From Flavobacterium psychrophilum (lineage in GTDB: Bacteria > Bacteroidota > Bacteroidia > Flavobacteriales > Flavobacteriaceae), in NCBI GenBank assembly GCA_945878515.1, contig CAMCTL010000043.1, positions 1 through 22,361 of the forward strand: a stretch of 22,361 nucleotides of DNA, read 5' to 3'. The position numbers and the translations under genes are program-made. The notes beneath the pieces were generated by a model that was not told the origin of the DNA, did no database searches, and saw nothing but the letters and a program-made list of their open reading frames with translations. Below, in pieces: positions 17,401 through 22,361 of the stretch (positions within the stretch are counted from its first letter, which is position 1; every line of letters starts with the position of its first letter).

Positions 17401-18788
17401 ATAATGCTACAGCAAATGCTAATACCGGCAATATCAAAATGACGCGAACCTCCCGATTAATGGCAGACAATGATTATATCTACTGGGGTTCTCCGGTAAA
17501 AGAAAATATTCTTTTACCTACATCACAAATTCCCACTAATTTTGATTCCACCTACCAGTGGGATTTAACAGGTGTTATTGATGGTGCTTGGAATGCACTA
17601 TCCTCTATTGTACCTGGACGAGGATTTATAACAAAAGTAGCATCAGGTGTAACTACTGCCACGGATTTTGATTTTACAGGAACACCTAACAACGGCACTG
17701 TAAATGTTACAGCAAACGGATACGATACAAATTTTAATCTTGATACAACAGGAAATACCATATTATTAGCCAATCCGTATCCAAGTGCATTAGATGCGAC
17801 AAAGTTTGTAGAGGCAAACAATTCAATACTGGATGGAACACTTTATTTCTGGACTTCTTCAACAGCTAATGCTGGGGGAGCATATAGTAATAATGATTAT
17901 GCTACTTGGAACAAAATGGGCGGAACAGCAACAGCACCTCCACCATCAAAACCATTAGATACAAGTTTGAAACCAGCTGGTACAATTGCGGCTGGACAAG
18001 GTTTTTTTGCAGATATTCACGCCGATGGAAATATAACTTTCACAAACGCCATGCGAGAAAGAACCACATCAGGCAATTCTCAATTTTTTAAAACCACAAA
18101 ATCAAACAAAACTAAATCAGAAAGACATAGGATTTGGCTCAATCTTACCAATCAGAAAAATGCTTTCCGCCAAATATTGGTGGGTTATATTAGCGATGCA
18201 ACCAACGGTTTTGACCGTTCGTTTGATGGCGAGGCTTTCACGGACAATGAAATTAATATTTACTCTATTTTAGAAGATAAAACCTTAGTTATTCAAGGAC
18301 GTGCCGTGCCATTTAACAACGCTGATATAGTGCCATTAGGCGTTTCAATTACAAACAGAGGACAGTACACCATTGCAATTGATGAAGTGGATGGATTGTT
18401 TACCAATCAAGAAATCTATCTTGAAGACAAACTTCTAGGAGTTGTACACCTCCTTAATTCACCCTACACTTTTAATACTACCGCGGGAACTTTCAACGAC
18501 CGTTTTGTTTTGCGATATACTAGCAAAACCTTAGGAGCGAATGATGCGGAGATACTCGATAATCAAGTTTTGGTTTCTATAAAAAATAAACTAATAAAAG
18601 TTAATTCAAAAGGAGCATCAATAGACAAAGTTAGTGTTTATGACCTTGTGGGCAGGCAATTATTCAACAAAGACAAAGTGAATAGCACATTAGTGACAAT
18701 ATCCAATTTAAGCTCAGCTCAGCAAACCTTTGTGTTAAAAATCAGTTTGCAAAACGGAAACGTGATTACTAAAAAAATCATCTTTTAA
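14466..18788 (+). CDS. Large T9SS-secreted protein with three tandem beta modules and type C sorting region
   Basis: The signal peptide ends at CGTGYGQ (residue 22). Residues about 22-194, 308-478 and 598-768 are three copies of one module (A) with ISRGxGxT, NRFNxQxWS, YVEFTITPN, ALRSSADNYASNLD and TYRLYGxAE. Between them, at about 197-305 and 480-595, are two Ig-like domains (B) with YNxGSGPS near the start and VRLKPSLPSGSYHSENI or IRLKAGLLVGSYNSENI and INVACSGTVSPT near the end; this layout is common in flavobacterial secreted proteins. Residues about 770-960 form a region rich in short beta strands (ITILNGQNINVNSAV, GGTLTLRGNN). From about 985 the protein resembles the C-terminal half of the 1228-aa protein (YIYWGSPV, LLANPYPSALDATKFV, TLYFW). 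The last 220 residues (IWLNLTNQKNAFRQILVGYI to VITKKIIF) match the T9SS type C sorting region. No catalytic motif is recognised. It has its own 188-bp upstream gap. Confidence 0.87.
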   Translation: MKIKLLFFTIILFLVCGTGYGQILTFEFNGINTAVITAPSTFNNSNLNPSTISRGAGLTAVNNTNRFNSQQWSLTNIINAIANDDYVEFTITPNTGFQFSVSSMVFNIQRSATSLRGIALRSSADNYASNLDSEKAIADNTDITEVITFTFTQTNSSTTVTYRLYGWAEQTGGSGGMEGTGNDIVVNGTVTAAPATPTLSGTPTSLTGFNYNVGSGPSAVQDFTLTGNTLNGSDVTITASDNYEIKDSAAGSYGRIITYTAYNGTSRTINVRLKPSLPSGSYHSENIIISGGGAPTINVACSGTVSPTIITFDFFGFLGNEATANSNFNNLNLTASTISRGTGVTATTNGNRFNAQEWSITTIADAVTNNEYIEFTITPNAGYQFSVSSMVYNMQRSPAGLRGIALRSSADNYASNLDGEKAIADNDSSTEIITFTFAQANSIIPVTYRLYGYAETTAGTGGMEGTGNDIVVNGMVTASPATPTIYTSVATATGYIYNAGSGPSTSQTFNLNGINLTGFTSDLTLSAVGTNYEVSTNNISFGESRTVSYTSATLTSTPVYIRLKAGLLVGSYNSENISISGGGATTINVACSGTVSPTIISFDFLGLLGNEATANSNFNNLNLTASTISRGSGVTATTNGNRFNAQEWSISTIADAVTNNEYIEFTITPNSGYQFSVSSMVYNIQRSPTGLRGIALRSSADNYASNLDSEKAIPDIDSSTEIITFSFAQANSIIPVTYRLYGYAETTAGTGGMEGTGNDIVVNGTVTQVTLATDYFRSKVTGDWEIATSWESSLDNISWIVATLVPTNTANTITILNGQNINVNSAVTAGSVIVNSGGTLTLRGNNTLELKSGGTFTINNGGTVKIQNTNGFSGSPTTAISSYNSPSITLNAGSTVEYAGTNQTITPSGYSNLTISGIGLKILADTSEVLVSNELKVTAGTLQIDGNKLLTVTNAINNTSGNPIVISNNGNLVQLTEVDNATANANTGNIKMTRTSRLMADNDYIYWGSPVKENILLPTSQIPTNFDSTYQWDLTGVIDGAWNALSSIVPGRGFITKVASGVTTATDFDFTGTPNNGTVNVTANGYDTNFNLDTTGNTILLANPYPSALDATKFVEANNSILDGTLYFWTSSTANAGGAYSNNDYATWNKMGGTATAPPPSKPLDTSLKPAGTIAAGQGFFADIHADGNITFTNAMRERTTSGNSQFFKTTKSNKTKSERHRIWLNLTNQKNAFRQILVGYISDATNGFDRSFDGEAFTDNEINIYSILEDKTLVIQGRAVPFNNADIVPLGVSITNRGQYTIAIDEVDGLFTNQEIYLEDKLLGVVHLLNSPYTFNTTAGTFNDRFVLRYTSKTLGANDAEILDNQVLVSIKNKLIKVNSKGASIDKVSVYDLVGRQLFNKDKVNSTLVTISNLSSAQQTFVLKISLQNGNVITKKIIF
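14529..15047 (+). repeat. Module A, copy 1 of the 1440-aa protein
   Basis: This is the most diverged of the three copies in the gene, with PSTISRGAGLT, DDYVEFTITPN and YRLYGWAEQTGGSGG. Its end is 858 bp before the matching point in copy 2, twelve bases less than the spacing between copies 2 and 3. Confidence 0.85.
15387..15899 (+). repeat. Module A, copy 2 of the 1440-aa protein
   Basis: Copies 2 and 3 lie exactly 870 bp (290 codons) apart at both their start and end, and about nine in ten bases agree by eye, including a perfect run of nearly 50 bp around 15440-15488. This indicates duplication of a complete A-plus-B unit, more recent than the event that gave copy 1. Confidence 0.88.
16257..16769 (+). 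repeat. Module A, copy 3 of the 1440-aa protein
   Basis: This is the 870-bp-shifted partner of copy 2. The high similarity also extends leftwards into the end of the preceding Ig-like domain (INVACSGTVSPTII), while the rest of that domain has diverged from its own partner. Confidence 0.88.
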
Positions 18789-18960
18789 TCCGAAAGATCA
18801 TTAAGAAGAATTAATATTTAGAATACGTAATGAATCTCACGGCAATATTGATAGTTTTAGCGGAGCTTTGAAAGAACCCTTCACGACATCATCGCCTTAG
18901 TTTTATTCATATTGTTTTGATAGCTATTTTTCTGTGCCTAAAAATTTAAAAAAAAAATAC
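18789..18960. other. Intergenic stretch after the 1440-aa gene, without a clear gene
   Basis: No clear terminator or RNA gene is seen. A short open frame (about 18804-18900) encodes RNESHGNIDSFSGALKEP and stops at a TAG; it has no start with a ribosome binding site and is not recognised. It may be a gene fragment. The rest is AT-rich and leads into the palindrome array. Confidence 0.4.
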
Positions 18961-19088
18961 AGGCACAACTTTGTGCCTAAAAAATAATTTTAAAAAATTT
19001 GACCACAAACTTGTGGTCAAATTTTATTATTTGAAAAAAAGACCACAACTTTGTGGTCAAAAAATTATATTTTAAAAATTGACCACAA
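18961..19088. repeat. Array of 40-bp-spaced palindromes
   Basis: Three palindromes begin at 18961, 19001 and 19041, and a left half-site begins at 19081, all exactly 40 bp apart. The first reads AGGCACAA-CT-TTGTGCCT; the second and third read GACCACAA-NN-TTGTGGTC. The outer arm bases differ between the first and the others, yet both arms change together so the symmetry is kept. A right half-site, TGTGCCT, sits at 18933. The spacers of about 22 bp are almost pure A and T. The symmetry suggests dimeric protein binding sites or RNA hairpins. Confidence 0.85.
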
Positions 19089-19089
19089 A

Positions 19090-19215
19090 ATGAAATTAAC
19101 ACAAATATTTAGAAATCAATTGGGGCTTTAGCAAGAAATCATGTAATCTAGTGGGGGAAAGCGCAACAGTACGTAGTTTGCGCAGGAACGTTTTTCAGAA
19201 ATTTTCAGAATTGAT
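19090..19215 (+). pseudogene. Possible remnant of an HTH (Xre-like) regulator gene
   Basis: An ATG directly after the last GACCACAA half-site starts MKLTQIFRNQLGL, then a TAG, then QEIM and a TAA. MKL...RNQLGL.QE is how many Bacteroidota Xre-type regulators begin (usually LGLTQE). Past the second stop another frame is open for some 25 codons up to a TAA near 19220. No complete HTH can be read. It could be a decayed regulator once controlled by the adjacent palindromes, or a chance likeness. Confidence 0.3.
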
Positions 19216-19260
19216 TATTTAAACCGTAAATTCGCTTTACATAAATGCCATTTTTTTACC

Positions 19261-19899
19261 ATGTATTTTTTATCCAAAGAATTACTTTTTCCTCCCGTTT
19301 CCGAAGCCAATAATGATGGAATTCTCGCCATTGGCGGAGATTTGTCTTCAGAACGTTTGATGCTGGCATACAAAAGCGGCATATTTCCTTGGTTTGAAGA
19401 GGGAGAACCTATTTATTGGTGGTCGCCAAATCCAAGAATGGTTTTGTTTTTAGACGAATTGGTGGTCTCAAAAAGTATGCGAAACATTTTGAATCGAAAT
19501 ATTTTCACAGTTACTTTCAACCAGAATTTTAAAGAAGTAATTTCAAATTGCCAAAAAATAAAACGTAATGGCCAAAACGGAACTTGGATTACCAATGATA
19601 TGATTGAAGCCTATTGCAAATTGAATGAAGTGGGCATTGCAAAATCAGTTGAAGTTTGGCAAAACAACGAATTGGTTGGCGGTTTATACGGTATCGATTT
19701 GGGACATGTGTTTTGTGGTGAAAGTATGTTTTCTAAAGTTTCGAATGCTTCGAAAGTGGCATTTATTGCTTTGGCAAACTATTTAAAAAATGAAAATTAT
19801 AAAATATTGGATTGCCAAGTATATAATGAGCATCTCGAAAGTTTGGGCTGTCGTGAAATTGATAGAGCCGATTTTATGGAACTTTTAAAAAGTAAATGA
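19261..19899 (+). CDS. aat: Leucyl/phenylalanyl-tRNA--protein transferase
   Basis: The enzyme moves Leu or Phe from charged tRNA to the N-terminal Arg or Lys of a protein, creating a destabilising residue for ClpS/ClpAP (bacterial N-end rule); it is cytoplasmic. The start MYFLSKELLFPPVSEAN is the usual N-terminus, followed by GILAIGGDLSSERLMLAYKS, GIFPWF and WWSPNPRMVLF. Glu154 (FCGESMFS) and Asp184-Cys185-Gln186 (DCQVYNEHLESLG) correspond to the Escherichia coli catalytic-site Glu156, Asp186 and Gln188. The GNAT-like core is complete and 212 residues is a normal length. It appears to be a single-gene unit, separated from its neighbours by structured intergenic DNA on both sides. Confidence 0.96.
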   Translation: MYFLSKELLFPPVSEANNDGILAIGGDLSSERLMLAYKSGIFPWFEEGEPIYWWSPNPRMVLFLDELVVSKSMRNILNRNIFTVTFNQNFKEVISNCQKIKRNGQNGTWITNDMIEAYCKLNEVGIAKSVEVWQNNELVGGLYGIDLGHVFCGESMFSKVSNASKVAFIALANYLKNENYKILDCQVYNEHLESLGCREIDRADFMELLKSK

Positions 19900-19932
19900 T
19901 TATTAATATGGAATAAATTAATATTAAAAAAG

Positions 19933-20086
19933 TTTAAACCACATAGAATTTTTTAAACAGGTAGGCGCTTTGCTTATCATAGATTTACTTCGTCAGTTCA
20001 TTTGTTCGGGTCATACTATGTGTAAATAAAATACCTATGAAAATCTTTATAAATTATTTATTTTTTCAATTTCTATGTGGTTAAAA
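19933..20086. mobile_element. 154-bp inverted-repeat element (MITE-like or flavobacterial intergenic repeat)
   Basis: The ends TTTAAACCACATAGAA and TTCTATGTGGTTAAAA are inverted repeats matching at 15 of 16 bases. There is no open reading frame of note inside. The interior has CATAGATTTACTTCG and GTTCGGGTCATACTATG, of higher GC content than the flanks. I recall terminal ends like these from intergenic repeats in flavobacteria, but that is memory, not a search. The element fills most of the gap between aat and the MOSC gene. It could act as a terminator-like RNA fold for aat; no target-site duplication is obvious. Confidence 0.55.
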
Positions 20087-20153
20087 ATTATTATTCAATT
20101 TAGGTTATTAGAAAAAGATACTAAACCCTTAAATTGCAATAAAACAAATAATT

Positions 20154-20945
20154 ATGAATAAATATGTTGTAAAAGAATTGTACATCTACCCAATCAAAAG
20201 TTTGGCTGGAATAAGTGTTGAAAGTGCCAAAGCCCAAGAAATGGGTTTTGAAAACGATAGGCGTTGGATGCTTATTGATGAAGAAAATCAGTTTATTACC
20301 CAACGGAAATATCCCAATTTGAGTCAGTTTTATCCTGAAATTAAAGGAGATAAAATCGCCATTTTTCATCAGGATTCAATACATGAATTTTCAATAAATG
20401 AAACTTTAACTGAACCTCTATTTTCAAAAGTTTGGGATGACGAAACTAAGGTTTTCGAAGTGAGTAAGGCGACTTCAAAATGGTTCAGCGGTGCACTAGG
20501 TTTTGAATGTAAATTGGTAAAAATCGTAAATAATGGCGACAGAAAACACAGCAGCTCAAAATTGAATACGACCCTAAATGTAAGCCTTGCCGATGGTTAT
20601 CCGTATTTGCTAATAGGTTCAGAAAGCTTGAATTATTTAAACGATAAATTAGAAGAAAAGATAACAATTCAAAGATTCAGACCCAATATTGTTATACATA
20701 GTTTGATTGGTCACGAAGAAGATTCGTTTGATAATTTTCAAATCGGAAATGTAAAATTCAAGAATGCAAAACCTTGTGGTCGATGTATCATGATCAATAA
20801 TGACCCAAAAAATGGTGTGGTAAAGAAAGAACCTTTGAAAACTTTGAGTACGTACCGAAAAGTCAATAATTCAATTCTTTTTGGAACCAACATTATGTGT
20901 TTGAATGAAGGAGAAATTAAAGTTGGTGATTCTTTTAGTTTTTAG
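20154..20945 (+). CDS. MOSC domain-containing protein (YcbX/mARC-like)
   Basis: Residues about 1-110 fit the MOSC N-terminal beta-barrel domain (ELYIYPIKSLAGISV, NDRRWMLIDEENQFITQR, FEVSKATSKWFS). Residues about 115-263 fit the MOSC domain (PYLLIGSESLNYLND, IQRFRPNIVI), with the conserved cysteine motif Pro207-Cys208-Gly209-Arg210-Cys211. MOSC proteins such as mARC and YcbX bind a molybdenum cofactor through a conserved Cys and reduce N-hydroxylated compounds, with electrons from a partner. Unlike YcbX no C-terminal ferredoxin domain is present: the protein stops at VGDSFSF, so a separate electron donor would be needed. 263 residues is a usual length for this form. The gene ends 11 bp before the convergent tag gene. 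The substrate is unknown. Confidence 0.9.
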   Translation: MNKYVVKELYIYPIKSLAGISVESAKAQEMGFENDRRWMLIDEENQFITQRKYPNLSQFYPEIKGDKIAIFHQDSIHEFSINETLTEPLFSKVWDDETKVFEVSKATSKWFSGALGFECKLVKIVNNGDRKHSSSKLNTTLNVSLADGYPYLLIGSESLNYLNDKLEEKITIQRFRPNIVIHSLIGHEEDSFDNFQIGNVKFKNAKPCGRCIMINNDPKNGVVKKEPLKTLSTYRKVNNSILFGTNIMCLNEGEIKVGDSFSF

Positions 20946-20956
20946 GTAAACTTATT

Positions 20957-21517
20957 TCAAAGTCTTCTCCAACAATCTTCCACGTGATCATCTACCATTC
21001 CTGTGGCTTGCATGTGGGCATAAACCACAGTCGAACCCACAAATTTGAATCCGCGTTTTTTTAAATCCTTGCTAATTTCATCTGAAAGTGGCGTTGTGGC
21101 AGTAACTTCCTTTAACGTTTTTCGATTGTTTTTTATGGTTTTTCCGTCCGTAAAACCCCAAATGTATTTGCTAAAACTACCAAATTCCTCCTGTACTTTC
21201 ATAAAGGCAATTGCATTCGAAACAGCGGCGCGAATTTTCAATTGATTGCGAATTATTCCAGCATCGTGTAATAATTCCTGGATTTTTTCTTCTTGATATT
21301 CTGCCACTTTTTTATAGTCAAAATTGTCAAAAACATTTCTAAAATTTTCTCTTTTGTTTAAGATAGTAATCCAACTCAAGCCAGCTTGAAAAGTCTCCAA
21401 AATCAGGAATTCAAATAATTTTTGGTCGTCATAAACGGGAACGCCCCATTCTTCGTCGTGGTATTTTTTATATAAATCGCTAGATAAACACCAGCCGCAT
21501 CTTTTAAGTTCTTCCAT
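20957..21517 (-). CDS. tag: DNA-3-methyladenine glycosylase I
   Basis: The enzyme excises 3-methyladenine from alkylated DNA in base excision repair. All key residues align with E. coli TAG at a constant offset of three: zinc ligands Cys7 (RCGWC), His20 (YHDEEWG), His178 and Cys182 (DDHVEDC), and the active-site Glu41 (LETFQAGLSW). KKRGFKFVGSTV near the end is also typical. The ATG at 21517 is chosen over a TTG twelve codons upstream because an AAGGAAA sequence sits about five bases before it, the RCGWC motif then lies at the usual distance from the N-terminus, and the TTG lies inside a promoter-like TATTTTTG. At 186 residues the length is normal. It is transcribed towards the MOSC gene. Confidence 0.96.
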   Translation of the reverse strand: MEELKRCGWCLSSDLYKKYHDEEWGVPVYDDQKLFEFLILETFQAGLSWITILNKRENFRNVFDNFDYKKVAEYQEEKIQELLHDAGIIRNQLKIRAAVSNAIAFMKVQEEFGSFSKYIWGFTDGKTIKNNRKTLKEVTATTPLSDEISKDLKKRGFKFVGSTVVYAHMQATGMVDDHVEDCWRRL

Positions 21518-21524
21518 AAATATT

Positions 21525-21531
21525 TCCTTAT
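21525..21531 (-). promoter_or_regulatory. Shine-Dalgarno-like site deciding the tag start
   Basis: On the minus strand AATAAGGAAATATTT runs directly into the ATG at 21517. The purine core is unusual for this window, where most starts lack a clear site, and it supports that ATG over the upstream TTG. Confidence 0.5.
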
Positions 21532-21550
21532 TGACTAAAGTTTTAATAAT

Positions 21551-21558
21551 CAAAAATA
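21551..21558 (-). promoter_or_regulatory. Possible -7 promoter element of tag
   Basis: Read on the minus strand the sequence is TATTTTTG, a full match to the Bacteroidota -7 consensus TAnnTTTG, 33 bases before the tag ATG. A TTTG -33 box at the expected spacing is not seen, so the call is weak. A start of transcription a few bases downstream would leave a leader of about 25-30 bases. Confidence 0.35.
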
Positions 21559-21663
21559 GGATTTATTTTGAAATTCTAGTCTTTATTAGATAGGGAATTA
21601 ATTATTTCTGGTTACTATTCAATTTAAAATTATACCAAACACTATTGTATTTTATCCAATCTT

Positions 21664-21733
21664 AAGACTCCGTTTGTCACGCTGTAAAGCGTCCCTAACC
21701 TTGTGATTAGAGACTCCTACGGAGTGACAAATA
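21664..21733. repeat. Structured intergenic repeat upstream of tag
   Basis: The element contains two small perfect hairpins, ACGCT-GTAA-AGCGT (21679-21692) and ACTCC-TAC-GGAGT (21713-21725), and outer arms TTTGTCAC (21673) and GTGACAAA (21724) that are inverted repeats. Sequences like ACTCCTACGGAGTGACAAA are familiar as dispersed intergenic repeats in flavobacterial genomes (from memory). It lies between the 3' end of the GH13 gene and the tag promoter, so it might help end transcription from the former. Confidence 0.5.
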
Positions 21734-21824
21734 GCCTTTTATTTTGGGCTGTTTTATATTCGTTATTATACTATTATCAAGGAATCTCAATCAAAAAAGA
21801 CAGAGAAAATTTTACAGACGAAAT

Positions 21825-22361
21825 TTAAAAACGCATCGTTCTTGTCAAGCTATTTTCAGTATGATCTACTGTAAAACCTTTAGTTTTAAGGTTGGCTTTT
21901 AGGTGTGCTACAGTTTCGCCATTTACCCATTTGATATCGATAATAGTGTCATCTGCTTCATTTATTTCTACTTGACCTGAGAATGCATTCGAAGTATTCC
22001 TTAAACGAATGATTTCAAGCTGATATTGCACAACTTTTCTTTTCAATCCTTGTTCAATATCAAGCATTGATAATGTAGTGCGATTAATTTCTTTATGACC
22101 TGCGCTACCTCCATTATCTGCCGCTTCATAATTGTTTTTCCCAGCAAAAATATCAAGGTACCAAACTTGCGGAATACCAGGCATAAACATTTGAATGGCT
22201 CTAGCCAAAAGTAAGTTTTGTTCGTCTTCTCCCAATGCGCTAAAAAATGTAGCATTGATTTGATAATAAGAAATTTTATTTCCGGAAGGATCGTAAAGAT
22301 TTTTGACTCTGCCGCCACGCTCCATGATTGTGGTCATGATTTTTTCAATCTCGGCATCTTC
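21825..22361 (-). CDS. GH13 sucrose-phosphorylase-like glycosidase, C-terminal part (5' partial)
   Basis: The frame is open to the right edge, so the N-terminal part and the catalytic Asp and Glu of the GH13 barrel lie outside the window. What is seen fits the end of the barrel and the C-terminal domain of the sucrose phosphorylase subfamily (GH13_18): ISYYQINATFFSALGEDE, LLLARAIQMFMPGIPQVWYL, FAGKNNYEAADNGG, HKEINRTTLS and a final small beta domain (HLKANLKTKGFTVDH). These enzymes phosphorolyse sucrose, or related glucosides, to glucose 1-phosphate. The loop just before the EINR motif is what separates sucrose phosphorylase from its relatives, so the exact substrate is left open. The C-terminus, TRTMRF, is complete. 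Confidence 0.83.
   Translation of the reverse strand, partial: EDAEIEKIMTTIMERGGRVKNLYDPSGNKISYYQINATFFSALGEDEQNLLLARAIQMFMPGIPQVWYLDIFAGKNNYEAADNGGSAGHKEINRTTLSMLDIEQGLKRKVVQYQLEIIRLRNTSNAFSGQVEINEADDTIIDIKWVNGETVAHLKANLKTKGFTVDHTENSLTRTMRF

Noticed and set aside
1..18788. Polysaccharide utilisation locus
   Set aside because: No SusC/SusD pair, glycoside hydrolase or regulator is found among the surface genes; the GH13 gene at the right edge is on the other strand and separated by housekeeping genes.
18961..19088. CRISPR array
   Set aside because: The repeat core is a short palindrome, the spacers are similar AT-rich tracts and not unique sequences, the repeats differ in their arms, and no cas gene is present.
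21518..21553. Longer tag protein starting at a TTG
   Set aside because: The ATG at 21517 has an AAGGAAA site, matches the length of characterised enzymes and leaves the promoter-like TATTTTTG outside the gene.

Overview
The window looks like chromosome from a flavobacterium or close relative (Bacteroidota). The DNA is AT-rich, ribosome binding sites are mostly weak or absent, several secreted proteins have signal peptides ending in Gly-Gln, and four large proteins carry type IX secretion system (T9SS) C-terminal sorting domains. The aat, MOSC, tag and GH13 genes fit the same assignment. This rests on sequence features alone; no database search was run.

Positions 1-14277 hold a run of same-strand genes for cell-envelope or surface proteins. 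They are a 5'-truncated DUF218 protein, a lipoprotein with FN3, PKD and an eight-bladed PQQ-like propeller, a 1228-aa T9SS cargo, a 76-aa protein with a signal peptide and a C-terminal membrane segment, a 1453-aa T9SS cargo with two propellers separated by a MopE-type motif, a 472-aa T9SS propeller protein, and a lipoprotein glycerophosphodiester phosphodiesterase that starts one base after it. A strong hairpin terminator at 11830-11860 splits the run. A second large T9SS cargo follows at 14466-18788; it repeats a roughly 170-residue beta-rich module three times in an A-B-A-B-A layout, and the 1228-aa protein has the same module once.

The genes appear to form a family-expansion locus. One propeller occurs four times and is exported by two routes: as a lipoprotein, and by T9SS. 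Three T9SS genes also share signal-peptide sequence and a short leader just before the start codon. No catalytic partner or ligand can be deduced, apart from the phosphodiesterase.

From 18789 on, the content is housekeeping genes separated by structured intergenic DNA. A 40-bp-period array of palindromes whose arms co-vary lies next to a possible decayed HTH gene. Then come aat (N-end-rule transferase), a 154-bp inverted-repeat element typical of a small mobile or repeat element, a MOSC-domain gene, a convergent tag gene (3-methyladenine glycosylase I), another structured repeat, and the 3' end of a sucrose-phosphorylase-like GH13 gene running off the right edge.

The points most worth a second look are the co-varying palindrome array, the two-route propeller family, the unnamed repeated module and the 76-aa membrane-anchored small protein.
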